Part shown: in pieces, positions 37,365-45,730 of the stretch | Position numbering within the stretch: position 1 is the first letter of the stretch | Layout: every line of letters starts with the position of its first letter | NCBI GenBank assembly: GCA_002279825.1 | Contig: NCCV01000003.1 | Span: 553,643-617,642, forward strand | From: Sphingomonadales bacterium 12-68-11 | Lineage (GTDB): Bacteria > Pseudomonadota > Alphaproteobacteria > Sphingomonadales > Sphingomonadaceae | DNA: 64,000 bases | Direction: 5' to 3' | Program-made: the position numbers and the translations under genes | The notes under the pieces: generated by a model | Told to the model about the DNA's origin: nothing | Seen by the model: the letters and a program-made list of their open reading frames with translations, nothing else | The model's database searches: none

Positions 37365-38843
37365 CTAAGGCGCCAGCCCCAACGAAGCGCGAATATCCGC
37401 CACCGAGGTCAGCCGGTCGGGATTGAGCGAGTGGATCGACATGATCCGCTCCGGCCGCAGCCCGAGCCGCTCGATGTTGTCGAGGAACACCTGGGTGCCG
37501 AACACCGGCGGGTTGGGCACCGGGTTGGCGGCGGGCGGCAGGTTGAACATGTCGGCGTAAACCAGGATCCGCTCGTTCGGCAGGTAGCCGATCACCAGCC
37601 CATCGGCGTGCGGCAGGCCCTTGATGACGTGGATCTCGAACGTGCGCGTGGCGTCCTGGAACACCCGTTTGTCGCCGGTGAAGCCCTCGATGACCGCCTT
37701 CTTCCCGCTGGTGCCGATCGCATCGGGTGCCAGCGTGCGCGGGTTGGCGAAGGCGCGCTCGAAGAACGCCTTGTTCACTTCCGGGGTCACGATCGTGATC
37801 CCCTCAGCCACTACCGCCGGGAGGCCCGAGGTGTGGTCGAAGTGGTGGTGCGTGATCACCCCGTAGCGGATCGGCTTGCCGGGGATGACCCGCTTGGTCT
37901 CGGCGATGATCGCGTTCGCTCGGGCTTCGTTCTGCGGACCCGGTTCGAACAGCACGACATGGTCGGCGAACTCGACCGCGAGCGCGTTGTAGATGCCGCG
38001 GATGCGCCACACGCCGGGCGCAAGCATCTCGGAAGCGGCCGGCGGCGGCCCCCCCGCGCCCGCACCGGGGGGCGGTCCGCCGAAGCCGGCCGGCGGGGCA
38101 GGAGCGACGACGCGCTCGGCGATGTCGGCCGGATTGGCCTGCACGCCGAGCAATTGGGCTTCGAACACCGGCCAGCCGGCGCGCTTCTGCACGATCGTGC
38201 TCGGGAACTTGAGGCCGCTGAGGTCGCGGTAGTCGGTGAAGCGTGTTTCGACCATGAGATCGCCGAAGATCGCCGCCTCGACCCAGGTGTCGACCCGGTG
38301 CACCAGGTTGTCGCGCCCGATGTAGCCGATCACCTTGTAGGACTGCCCGGCGGGCGACTTCTGCGGCGGGCTCCAGGTCAGCGTGCGATAGGCCGTGCCG
38401 TCGACGGTGGCGCTCCCGAGCGTTGCGCCGTTGGCCTGCGCGCCCTTGAGGAAGCCCCACGGCGTGGTCCAGATTTCGAGATGCTGGCCCCAGGCGAGAT
38501 TGTTGGGCCCGGCGAACTGGTTGAACGCTCCCTGCACCGCTGCACCGCCGGTGACCGGAACCGCGTAAGTGACGGCGGTGGCGCGCGTTGCCGGAGCGCC
38601 GAAATCGATCCAGCGGTTGAAATCGTTGAGGTTGTTGCGTGGGAACGGCCCGTTGGCATTGTTGTTTTGCCCAACCGTGTAATTGGCCGCGACACCCCAT
38701 AGCTTGATCGAGTTCAGCCCCTCGACCCCCATCGCGCGCGAGGTTTCGGCAACCACCGCCTGCGCGGTCTGCGCCGAGGCGGCCTGGGGAGTGAAGGCAA
38801 GCAACAGGCCCAGCCAAAGCATGCGCGCGAATCTGAGGATCAC
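37365..38843 (-). CDS. Exported metallo-beta-lactamase-fold hydrolase
   Basis: A 492-residue periplasmic protein. A signal peptide (to about residue 18, PQAASAQ) is followed by an unassigned domain of about 220 residues, a Gly/Pro-rich linker (APPAGFGGPPPGAGAGGPPP) and an MBL-fold domain with the metal motif THHHFDHTSG (near 330). Later ligand-bearing segments are GLPHADGLVIGYLP and SIHSLNPDR. GTG 38843 is chosen because GAGAGG lies just before it and it starts the signal peptide. Substrate unknown. It lies downstream of the quinohemoprotein gene on the same strand, with a palindromic repeat between. Confidence 0.82.
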   Translation of the reverse strand: MILRFARMLWLGLLLAFTPQAASAQTAQAVVAETSRAMGVEGLNSIKLWGVAANYTVGQNNNANGPFPRNNLNDFNRWIDFGAPATRATAVTYAVPVTGGAAVQGAFNQFAGPNNLAWGQHLEIWTTPWGFLKGAQANGATLGSATVDGTAYRTLTWSPPQKSPAGQSYKVIGYIGRDNLVHRVDTWVEAAIFGDLMVETRFTDYRDLSGLKFPSTIVQKRAGWPVFEAQLLGVQANPADIAERVVAPAPPAGFGGPPPGAGAGGPPPAASEMLAPGVWRIRGIYNALAVEFADHVVLFEPGPQNEARANAIIAETKRVIPGKPIRYGVITHHHFDHTSGLPAVVAEGITIVTPEVNKAFFERAFANPRTLAPDAIGTSGKKAVIEGFTGDKRVFQDATRTFEIHVIKGLPHADGLVIGYLPNERILVYADMFNLPPAANPVPNPPVFGTQVFLDNIERLGLRPERIMSIHSLNPDRLTSVADIRASLGLAP

Positions 38844-38931
38844 GGTCACCTCTCCACTGTGACGATTTTGCCAATCGAAGCATCCGCGCGCGGCGCCGTC
38901 AACGCGCTTTGGAGACATAGCGCGGGAGGAG

Positions 38932-39019
38932 TTCGCGCAACGACGCAAGGACGCCAAGGAATGAAGGAGGCGGGCGGCTTCGCCGCGGCGTCCTGGGTGT
39001 CTTTGCGTCTTTGCGCGAA
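38932..39019. repeat. Dispersed palindromic repeat (GCGCAAAGACGCAAAG type)
   Basis: Arms of 29 bp (38932-38960 and 38991-39019) are inverted copies with about five mismatches. Between them lies a second hairpin-forming patch, GCGGGCGGCTTCGCCGCGGC. The element resembles a repeat common in sphingomonad intergenic regions. It sits between two genes of the same strand and would be carried in a joint transcript. Confidence 0.75.
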
Positions 39020-39030
39020 ACCTCTCTTCT

Positions 39031-41199
39031 CTACTCTCCGAAGCCGATCCCGCGCATTGCCGCGCCGTCCGCCGGCAGCGCCTGGCCGGCTGGAAAGCCG
39101 TTGGCCTGAAGGATGAACGCCAGTGCCGCCAGATGCTCCTGGTCCGACAGCGAGCCCGCCGCGCCCGGCGGCATCGTCGTGCGCACCAGCGTGAACAGGT
39201 CCGCCAGCGCGCGCCCGCGCCAGTTGGCGAGGAACGCGGCGCCGGTCACCGGCGGAACGCCTTGCGCCGGGACGAAGCTCGCTCCGTGACACGCGGCGCA
39301 ACTGCGCGCATAGACCGCCCGCCCCGCCGCGGCTTGCGCAAGGCTGAACACCCCGCTGCGAACCGAGCGCGCGGGTTGTCCTTCCAGCGCCGGATCGGCG
39401 GTGAGCTGCTGGCTGGCCGGGATGACCGGCTCTTTCACCGGCCCGCGGTGCCCGATGCCCGCCGCAGGCAGAGCGAACACGTAGAGCGTGTTCTGGGTGC
39501 CGTGGATCAGTTCGGGGGTGAAGCTATCGGAAAGCCAGCGCCCGGTCGAAACCGCGACGTACTGGTGCCCGTCCACCTCGAATGTCGCCGGATAGCCTGT
39601 GACCGAGGAGCCGAGGTTGACCTCCCACAGCGCCTCGCCGGTGCGGTCGTCGAGCGCGCGGAACCGCCCGTGCGCATCGCCCGCGAACACCAGTCCCCCG
39701 CCGGTGGTCATCACCGACTGCCACCCGGCGCGCTGCGGCAGAGTCCACAGCGTGCGCCCGGTAACAGCGCTGACCGCGTGGATCGTGCCCACGTTGGTCC
39801 CTGCCCCGGGCGCCAGCGAGGTGCGCGTGGCCATGCCATAGGTGTTGCGGCCGTCCGGCGGCACCGCCTGGACCTGCGAGCAAGTGTTGAGCAGCGGGAA
39901 GTACATCGTCTTGGTCAGCGGGCTGTAGGCCGGCGCCATGTAATTGGCCCCGCCGGTCGCCGCCGGGCAGACCGTGGCCGGTTTGTTGTACTCGGTGAAC
40001 ACCGTCTCGGGATTGACGGTGACACGCCCGGTGCGCCCGTCGATGCTCTGCACCACGTTCTGCAAGACCGTCGGCCGCGCCCACAGGAACTGCCCGGTCT
40101 CGCGGTCGAGGGTATAGATCACCCCCGTCTTGCCGGGCACGCCCGTCAGTACCTTGTACCGCTTTCCGCGCTGAATGTCGGGATTGATCCACGTCACTTG
40201 CGCGGGATCGGGCGCCACTTCCTCGTCCATCAGGAAGCGCGGGAACGGGTGGTCGAGATCCCAGTGATCGACCAGGTGCTGGTAATGCCACACGATCCGC
40301 CCGGTCCGCACGTCGAGCGCCAGGGTAGAGTTGTGGTAGAGATAGCTGTGTTCGTTGCCCGCCAGCGAGAGCTTGGGCGCGGGCGCGGTCACCGAGGTGC
40401 CCATGTAGATCAGCCCCAGCGCCGGATCGTAGCTGCCGACCATCCACGCGCCGACCTGCTGGCGCTTCTCCAGCGGCAGCCCGCCCCAGGTGGCATCGTT
40501 GGGATCGTCGCCGCGTGCGATCGTGCTGGTTCGCCACACCTCGCGCCCGGTCAGCGCGTCGTGCGCCGTGATCACGCAGGCGTCGGGGCCGCCCTCGGGC
40601 TCGCAGCTGCGGCCGGTGATTGCGAGCCCCTCGGCGATGATCGGGCCGGAGCTCTGCTTGGCACCGGCCTTGTAGTCCATGATGCGCGTTTCCCACGCCA
40701 GCTCTCCGCTGCGCGCATCGACCGCATAGATATGACCGTCAGAGCCGCGCGCGATGATCAGGTGCTGAAAGATCGCGAGGTTGCGATTGGTGTCGGGCAC
40801 CGTGAGATATTGCGACAGGTCGTCGGGCAGCTTGCGCGCGTGCCGCCACAGCACCTCGCCCGAACGCGCATCGACCGCGGTGATCGCGTCGCTCGGCCCG
40901 GGAAAGTACAGCACCCCGCCATAGACCAGCGGGGTGCCTTCCTGGTGCCCGTTGCCGAGCGGCATCGACCACACCATGCGCAATTGCCCGACTGTCCGCC
41001 GGTCGATCTCGCTGAGCGGGCTGTAGCCCCACGAATCGAGCGTGCGCCGCCAGCTCAGCCAGTCCTTCGGATCGGGCCGCTGGATCATCGCGTCGGTGAC
41101 GGGCACGAACGGCGAGGCCGACTGCTGCGCCTGCGCCCCCACCGTGCCCGCCAATGCCAGAATGGCCGCCGCGCGGGCCGCCCATACCCTCAACCGCAT
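39031..41199 (-). CDS. PQQ-dependent quinohemoprotein dehydrogenase
   Basis: A 722-residue periplasmic enzyme: signal peptide (1-25), an eight-bladed PQQ beta-propeller (about 40-590) with repeated W-docking segments such as ALDVRTGRIVWHYQH, then a C-terminal cytochrome c domain with the haem motif CAACH and the distal Met in TTMPPGA. The catalytic Asp region reads HWDLDHPF. The vicinal disulfide typical of methanol dehydrogenases is not seen (RSCEPEGGPDACV has two spaced Cys). It probably oxidises an alcohol or sugar and passes electrons through its own haem. PQQ synthesis genes are not in the window. Confidence 0.9.
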   Translation of the reverse strand: MRLRVWAARAAAILALAGTVGAQAQQSASPFVPVTDAMIQRPDPKDWLSWRRTLDSWGYSPLSEIDRRTVGQLRMVWSMPLGNGHQEGTPLVYGGVLYFPGPSDAITAVDARSGEVLWRHARKLPDDLSQYLTVPDTNRNLAIFQHLIIARGSDGHIYAVDARSGELAWETRIMDYKAGAKQSSGPIIAEGLAITGRSCEPEGGPDACVITAHDALTGREVWRTSTIARGDDPNDATWGGLPLEKRQQVGAWMVGSYDPALGLIYMGTSVTAPAPKLSLAGNEHSYLYHNSTLALDVRTGRIVWHYQHLVDHWDLDHPFPRFLMDEEVAPDPAQVTWINPDIQRGKRYKVLTGVPGKTGVIYTLDRETGQFLWARPTVLQNVVQSIDGRTGRVTVNPETVFTEYNKPATVCPAATGGANYMAPAYSPLTKTMYFPLLNTCSQVQAVPPDGRNTYGMATRTSLAPGAGTNVGTIHAVSAVTGRTLWTLPQRAGWQSVMTTGGGLVFAGDAHGRFRALDDRTGEALWEVNLGSSVTGYPATFEVDGHQYVAVSTGRWLSDSFTPELIHGTQNTLYVFALPAAGIGHRGPVKEPVIPASQQLTADPALEGQPARSVRSGVFSLAQAAAGRAVYARSCAACHGASFVPAQGVPPVTGAAFLANWRGRALADLFTLVRTTMPPGAAGSLSDQEHLAALAFILQANGFPAGQALPADGAAMRGIGFGE

Positions 41200-41276
41200 C
41201 CCGCTCTCCCTTCGGGTTTTGCGGGAGACTAGCAGGGTTTGGATGCGGGGCTAGGTCACGCTTGGCGCACCGCGCG

Positions 41277-41483
41277 TCAGCCAACCGGCTTCAGGGTCAC
41301 CCACACATCCACTGGTGCGACGAACTTGCCGGGCGCGGGTTTGCCGACATCGATCCGCTCGGCCGTTACCCGTTCGCCGCTCGTCAGCGTGAAGCTCGCC
41401 CAGGGCTTGGGCATCCGCCCGAATGTCATTTTCTGGACCGGACAACCAGTGACGGTATTCATGATCGTTGCGACGATAGCCAT
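41277..41483 (-). CDS. Small hypothetical protein (68 residues)
   Basis: A short frame reading MAIVATIMNTVTGCPVQKMT and ending DVWVTLKPVG. Codon third positions are mostly G or C, whereas overlapping frames on the other strand are less biased, so this strand is the likelier coding one. Single-domain beta-rich pattern, one Cys, no signal peptide. It faces the Gre-family gene divergently. I do not recognise the family; a start at the internal ATG for MNTVTG is also possible. Confidence 0.5.
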   Translation of the reverse strand: MAIVATIMNTVTGCPVQKMTFGRMPKPWASFTLTSGERVTAERIDVGKPAPGKFVAPVDVWVTLKPVG

Positions 41484-41553
41484 ATCGGGCCGCTAGGGCG
41501 CCGAGCCCCGGGCCGTCCAGCCCGCGCGCCTGCAAAACGTGGAGAGAATGCGA

Positions 41554-42021
41554 ATGAGCGTGGCCTTCCGCCGAGAGAGCGATGAGGAACATCTCGAACC
41601 CAAGTTCGAGATCCCTATCCCCGCCGGCCCCAACCTCGTCACCGCGCGCGGATTGGCGTTGATCGCGGAGCGCATCGCCGAACTCGAAGCCGGGCTCGAA
41701 AGCACCGCGGACCCGGCCGCCCTCGCCGCGATCCAGCGCGACTTGCGCTATTGGCAAACCCGCCAAGTCACCGCCGAGCGGCCGCCCGCCCCGTTCGGCG
41801 ACAAAGTTGAGTTCGACACCCGGGTCAGCGTGCTGCTGAACGGCAAGCCCAAGACATTCCAAATCGTCGGCGACGACGAGGCCGATCCCTCCGCCGGCCT
41901 GCTCTCGTTCAACGCCCCGCTCAGCCGGGCGATGCTCGGCGCTGAAGCGGGCGAGGTGCTGGCATTTGGCGGTCTTGAAGGTGCGATCGAGGTCTTGGCT
42001 ATCGAGCTCGCGGAGAGCTGA
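41554..42021 (+). CDS. GreA/GreB-family transcription factor-like protein
   Basis: A 155-residue protein with an N-terminal helical hairpin (AERIAELEAGLESTADPAALAAIQRDLRYWQTR) and a C-terminal FKBP-like Gre/Rnk domain (GDKVEFDTRVSVLLNGKPKTFQIVGDDEAD, ending SRAMLGAEAGEVLAFG). The family binds the RNA polymerase secondary channel. The N-terminal hairpin is shorter than in GreA, and the usual acidic tip for transcript cleavage is not evident, so it may act as a regulator of polymerase rather than a cleavage factor. ATG 41554 has GGAGAG 7 nt upstream. Confidence 0.82.
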   Translation: MSVAFRRESDEEHLEPKFEIPIPAGPNLVTARGLALIAERIAELEAGLESTADPAALAAIQRDLRYWQTRQVTAERPPAPFGDKVEFDTRVSVLLNGKPKTFQIVGDDEADPSAGLLSFNAPLSRAMLGAEAGEVLAFGGLEGAIEVLAIELAES

Positions 42022-42043
42022 TGCGACCGGCAGCCGGGCAAGT

Positions 42044-43276
42044 TCACCCTGTCGCAGCGATATCGGGCGCCAACTCGGCCAGTGCCGCCTGCCACGGTTG
42101 CGGCTTGCCCAAAAGGTAGCCTTGCACGCGCATAAAGCTGAGCCGCGCCAGGGTGGCGAGTTCCTCGCGGGTCTCGACGCCTTCGGCGACCAGCACCGCG
42201 CCGGTTTGGCGCGCAAAACTCTGCATCGCCCCCGCCAGCGCGCGCCGCGCCGGATCGATATCGATCGATCGGATGAGCGTCATGTCCAGCTTGATCACGT
42301 CCGGCTCCAACCGCAGGATGTGCTGCAACCCCGCAAAGCCGGCGCCGGCATCGTCGATCGCCAGCTTGAGGCCGCGCGCACGCAGCGGGGCGAGTTCGGC
42401 GGCGAGCGCATCGTAGCACTCGACCGCCGCATGCTCGGTGAGTTCGAGAGTGAGCCGGTCGAGCGCGCGGTGGGCCACCAGGCGGGCGAACGCACCGCCG
42501 GAGACAGTCTCGGGCGAAGCGTTGACCGACAGCGTGAAAGGCTCGGGCAACAGGTCGTAAACCGCCAGCGCGGCATCGATCGCGGCGCATTCGAGCTCGG
42601 TCCCCAGCCCACACGCAGCGGCATCGGCGAACCACGCGTCCGGCTTGCGTAACGGTTCGAGCGAGAACCGCGAAAGGGCCTCGAAGCCGAGCGGCTGGCC
42701 GCCGGCCAGCGCGCAGATCGGCTGCAGGTGAATCGAAAGGGCTCCGGGGGCGAGCGCGCGGCGCACCAGCGAGGTCTTTTGCGCGAGCATCTCGCGCTCG
42801 GCATGATCGCGCTCGATCTCTTCGGCGACCATGCCCGCGAACGCGTGCACGATATGAAGATCGCGCGCGTTGAGTTCCGGCCGGGGGCTGGCGCTCAGGC
42901 AACAGAACATGCCGTACACTTCGCCGTCGGCGCGCCGGATGGGGACGCTGACGTGTGCGCCGATCGGCACCGCAGTGGTGATCGGCAGTGAGGCGGCGAA
43001 GGGGATCGCGCCGGTATCGGGAATCAGCTCAGGGAGACGGCCCGCCAGGATGTGCCGGCAATAGACTTCTTCGAGCGGGCGCGAATCTCCGACCTTGATG
43101 AGCGCTTCGAGCCCGGGCGCGTCGACTTCGCGGAACACGGTGTCCTCTCCGATGAATTCGGAAAGGTAAGCGACATCCATCCCGAGGTGGCGGCGGACCG
43201 CCTCGAGCGAGCGGTGGGCGAGCGTAGCGGAAGCAGGCGAAGTGGGCGCACCCAGCTTGGCAAGGAGGTCGGGCAT
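42044..43276 (-). CDS. GAF-EAL cyclic-di-GMP phosphodiesterase
   Basis: A 410-residue cytoplasmic signalling protein: N-terminal GAF sensor domain (about residues 15-160), then an EAL domain (about 175-405). Residues of an active EAL are visible: FEALSRF, VNASPE, LELTEH, AIDDAGAGFAGL (the DDFGTG loop is altered to DDAGAG), IKLDMTLI, LVAEGVET and VQGYLLGKP. It therefore probably hydrolyses c-di-GMP in response to a ligand bound by GAF. No GGDEF domain is attached. ATG 43276 is used; an in-frame TTG at 43306 is possible. Confidence 0.88.
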   Translation of the reverse strand: MPDLLAKLGAPTSPASATLAHRSLEAVRRHLGMDVAYLSEFIGEDTVFREVDAPGLEALIKVGDSRPLEEVYCRHILAGRLPELIPDTGAIPFAASLPITTAVPIGAHVSVPIRRADGEVYGMFCCLSASPRPELNARDLHIVHAFAGMVAEEIERDHAEREMLAQKTSLVRRALAPGALSIHLQPICALAGGQPLGFEALSRFSLEPLRKPDAWFADAAACGLGTELECAAIDAALAVYDLLPEPFTLSVNASPETVSGGAFARLVAHRALDRLTLELTEHAAVECYDALAAELAPLRARGLKLAIDDAGAGFAGLQHILRLEPDVIKLDMTLIRSIDIDPARRALAGAMQSFARQTGAVLVAEGVETREELATLARLSFMRVQGYLLGKPQPWQAALAELAPDIAATG

Positions 43277-43357
43277 GTGCCGGAAATACGGCGTAAACCT
43301 TACCAATCGCTCAAGATTGGAGCCGCTGCTTTGACAGGCACAGCCCCTCGCGGAGGC

Positions 43358-43846
43358 CTACTCGCTGTCCTCGCCGGCCGGCTTGCTGTTGAGCTGGATA
43401 TAGTTCTGCAGCCCCATCCGCGCGATCAGATCGAACTGCGTCTCGATGAAGTCGATGTGCTCTTCCTCGCTCTCGAGGATGTCCTCGAACAGCTCGCGGC
43501 TGGTGTAGTCGCGCACCGCTTCGCAATGGGCAATCGCCTCGCGCAAAAGCGGCAGCGCCTCGTACTCGAGCGCGAGATCGGCCTTGAGAATCTCCTCGAC
43601 GTTCTCGCCGATCTTGAGCTTGCCGAGCGCCTGGAAATTGGGGAGCCCGTCGAGGAACAGAATGCGGTCCGCCAGCCGGTCCGCATGCTTCATCTCGTCG
43701 ATCGATTCGTGGCGTTCGTACTCGGCCAGCCGCGCCACGCCCCAGTTCTTGAGCATGCGATAGTGCAGCCAGTACTGGTTGATCGCGGTCAGCTCGTTGA
43801 ACAGCGCCTTGTTGAGGAAATCGATGACCTGAGGGTCGCCCTTCAT
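43358..43846 (-). CDS. bfr: Bacterioferritin
   Basis: Iron-storage protein of 162 residues that forms a 24-mer haem-containing shell. Ferroxidase ligands are visible: Glu18 ([12 protein letters not shown]), Glu51 and His54 ([12 protein letters not shown]), Glu94 (LALEYEALP), Glu127 and His130 ([13 protein letters not shown]); the haem-binding Met is Met52 in DEMKHA. ATG 43846 has GGAGG upstream. The bfd gene lies upstream on the same strand with a 119-bp gap that contains a Fur-box-like site. Confidence 0.96.
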   Translation of the reverse strand: MKGDPQVIDFLNKALFNELTAINQYWLHYRMLKNWGVARLAEYERHESIDEMKHADRLADRILFLDGLPNFQALGKLKIGENVEEILKADLALEYEALPLLREAIAHCEAVRDYTSRELFEDILESEEEHIDFIETQFDLIARMGLQNYIQLNSKPAGEDSE

Positions 43847-43943
43847 GGTGGGCCTCCGCTTGCTGGTGACGGGCGTCGAATGCCCCCGCCATACCCCTCG
43901 TGGCAAGCGAAAAGACACAGAAAACGGCGGAAATCCTAGGGTT

Positions 43944-43958
43944 TGCGAATGATCCGCA
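43944..43958. promoter_or_regulatory. Fur-box-like site upstream of bfr
   Basis: TGCGAATGATCCGCA is a near-perfect palindrome of the alphaproteobacterial Fur kind (TGCnAATnATTnGCA-like, from memory). It lies about 98 bp before the bfr start codon and 8 bp from the bfd stop codon. Confidence 0.5.
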
Positions 43959-43965
43959 CTTGCCG

Positions 43966-44160
43966 TCAGGCGGCTTCTCGGGCGCGTCCGCAGCCCATGC
44001 CGCGCTCTTCGGCGAGCACGTCATCGGCATCGTCGAGGCACTGCCCGCATTGCGGCACTTTGCCGAGCAACCCGTAGCACGTCTCGGCATCGCCGTCGCT
44101 GCAGCGGGCGGCACGGCGCAGGTCGCTCTCGCGAATGGCATTGCAGACACACACGTACAT
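43966..44160 (-). CDS. bfd: Bacterioferritin-associated ferredoxin
   Basis: A 64-residue [2Fe-2S] protein that reduces iron in bacterioferritin to release it. Cluster ligands are the CVC pair (residues 4 and 6) and the CGQC pair near 38-41, in the standard BFD spacing. The C-terminus adds a Cys-Gly-Arg tail. ATG 44160 begins [11 protein letters not shown], the classic BFD N-terminus. A second Fur-box-like site lies just upstream. Position next to bfr confirms the function. Confidence 0.93.
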   Translation of the reverse strand: MYVCVCNAIRESDLRRAARCSDGDAETCYGLLGKVPQCGQCLDDADDVLAEERGMGCGRAREAA

Positions 44161-44171
44161 GACGCCGAGCT

Positions 44172-44190
44172 AATGCGACTGGCTTGCAAT
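44172..44190. promoter_or_regulatory. Fur-box-like site upstream of bfd
   Basis: AATGCGACTGGCTTGCAAT has palindromic ends (TGCGA / TTGCA) resembling the site at 43944-43958 but with a diverged centre. It lies about 12-30 bp before the bfd start, where a repressor could block the promoter. Confidence 0.4.
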
Positions 44191-44364
44191 AGCAAGGACA
44201 TTTTCCGGCGCACGGTCTCGGCACGGATTAGCGCCATACGACCCGCGCCGCCTTCCCGCCGGTGATGTCACTGCGCTTGAGCCCGCTACAAGCCACCCTG
44301 AACGCGCCGCCGCGACGAGAAACCTGCGAGCCTTGAGCGAAGCGCAAATCGAAGGCGGCGGCCG

Positions 44365-44380
44365 TTAACTCAAAATTGAG
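44365..44380. promoter_or_regulatory. TTAA-N7-TTGA / inverted repeat before parA
   Basis: TTAACTCAAAATTGAG reads both as a near-CtrA box (TTAA, 7 nt, then TTGA; consensus TTAA-N7-TTAA) and as a short inverted repeat CTCAA-AA-TTGAG. It is about 75 bp before the parA start. Either CtrA or the downstream ribbon-helix-helix protein could bind it. Confidence 0.35.
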
Positions 44381-44452
44381 GGTGTTCTGCGAAGCCGCTT
44401 CGTGGAGTGGCCGGCTGGAGCGTTCCCGGCCCGAGATCAGGGGGATTTGGCC

Positions 44453-45169
44453 TTGCGCGTATTGGCATTGGCTTCGCAGAAGGGCGGGTCGGGCAAGACC
44501 ACGCTGTCCGGGCACCTGGCGGTCCAGGCGCAACGCGCCGGCGCCGGCCCGGTGGTGCTGATCGACATCGACCCCCAGGGTTCGCTCGCCGACTGGTGGA
44601 ACGAGCGCGAAGCGGAGTATCCCGCCTTCGCCCAGACCACCGTCGCGCGGCTTGCCAACGACCTGGCGATCCTGCGCCAGCAGGGCTTCAAGCTCGCGGT
44701 CATCGATACGCCCCCGGCGATCACCATGGCGATTCAGTCGGTCATTTCCGTGGCCGAGCTGATCGTCGTGCCGACTCGGCCAAGCCCGCACGATCTGCGC
44801 GCCGTCGGCGCCACGGTCGATCTGTGTGAACGCGCCGGCAAGCCGCTGCTGTTCGTCGTCAACGGCGCCACCCCGAAAGCCAAGATCACTTCGGAAGCCG
44901 CGGTCGCGCTTTCGCAGCATGGCACCGTGGCCCCGGTCACGCTCCACCACCGGACCGATTTCGCCGCCTCGATGATCGACGGACGCACCGTGATGGAAGT
45001 CGACGAGAACGGGCGCAGCGCACAGGAAGTGATCGCGCTGTGGCACTATATCGCCGACCGCCTCGAAAAGAACTTCCGCCGCACTGTGTTCGCGCCGCCG
45101 AGCGCGATGGCGCCGGTGCAGGGCATGCATCGCCCGCAGGGCGGCTTCGGCCGCCGGGTCGCGCAGTGA
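44453..45169 (+). CDS. ParA family ATPase
   Basis: A 238-residue MinD/ParA-type ATPase. The deviant Walker A is KGGSGKTTLSGHLAV with the signature Lys near residue 10; the A' motif is IDIDPQGSLADWW and Walker B is AVIDTPPA. Such proteins position DNA or protein complexes by ATP-driven dimerisation on the nucleoid. TTG 44453 is chosen because the protein family begins RVLALASQKGG and GGGGGA lies 7 nt upstream. It is not the chromosomal ParA, since no ParB, gidB or parS site is nearby. The next gene follows by 7 nt. Confidence 0.9.
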   Translation: MRVLALASQKGGSGKTTLSGHLAVQAQRAGAGPVVLIDIDPQGSLADWWNEREAEYPAFAQTTVARLANDLAILRQQGFKLAVIDTPPAITMAIQSVISVAELIVVPTRPSPHDLRAVGATVDLCERAGKPLLFVVNGATPKAKITSEAAVALSQHGTVAPVTLHHRTDFAASMIDGRTVMEVDENGRSAQEVIALWHYIADRLEKNFRRTVFAPPSAMAPVQGMHRPQGGFGRRVAQ

Positions 45170-45176
45170 GCGACCG

Positions 45177-45701
45177 ATGGCTGCTTTGACCGAACCCAAG
45201 CCGTTCGCCTCGCTCGGGCCGACGCTGCTGGCCCGCAAGGGCGGCGCCCGTCCGGCGATGCGCCCGCAAGTGACTCCGCTCGGCGCGCTCGCACCGCAGG
45301 CCCTGTCGCAGCCCGAAGAGGAAGAAGCGCTCGAAGACCTCGGCTGGAACGACATGGGCGAGGATCACGATACGCCCGCGCACTCGGTTTACGGCGAAGA
45401 GAACGTGTTCCCGCTGTCGCCGCTGTCTGCGCCCCCCAGCGCGACCGAGCCGGTTGTGCGCCGCCAGCAGCGCTCGATCATCCGCTCGCTGTCCGAGGAT
45501 GCGGAAATGGGTGAAGCGCTCGCACGGGGCCGGCGCGCGGCTTTCACGCTGCGCCTCGATGCCGAGCGTCACCTCAAGCTGCGGCTGGCAAGCACGGTCA
45601 AGAACCGCAGCGCGCAGCAGCTGGTGACCGAGGCACTCGACCAGTTCCTCGCCGAGATACCCGAGATCGCGGCTCTCGCCGCGCAAGTGAAACGCGACTG
45701 A
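45177..45701 (+). CDS. Probable ribbon-helix-helix partner of ParA
   Basis: A 174-residue protein. The first 120 residues are Pro/Glu-rich and disordered-looking (EEEEALEDLGWNDMGEDH). The C-terminal 55 residues (AAFTLRLDAERHLKLRLAST, then RSAQQLVTEALDQFLAEIP) have the beta-strand plus two-helix pattern of ribbon-helix-helix DNA-binding or oligomerisation domains. A ParA gene directly upstream suggests a ParB/ParG-like adaptor. The family is not recognised by name. ATG at 45177; the stop is 29 nt before the SPOR lipoprotein gene. Confidence 0.65.
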   Translation: MAALTEPKPFASLGPTLLARKGGARPAMRPQVTPLGALAPQALSQPEEEEALEDLGWNDMGEDHDTPAHSVYGEENVFPLSPLSAPPSATEPVVRRQQRSIIRSLSEDAEMGEALARGRRAAFTLRLDAERHLKLRLASTVKNRSAQQLVTEALDQFLAEIPEIAALAAQVKRD

Positions 45702-45730
45702 AGCCGACCAGCCAAAGGGGTCACCACGCC

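Noticed and set aside
39133..41232. A 699-residue forward frame opposite the quinohemoprotein gene
   Set aside because: His/Arg/Gly-rich antisense frame without motifs. The reverse frame has PQQ blades and CAACH.
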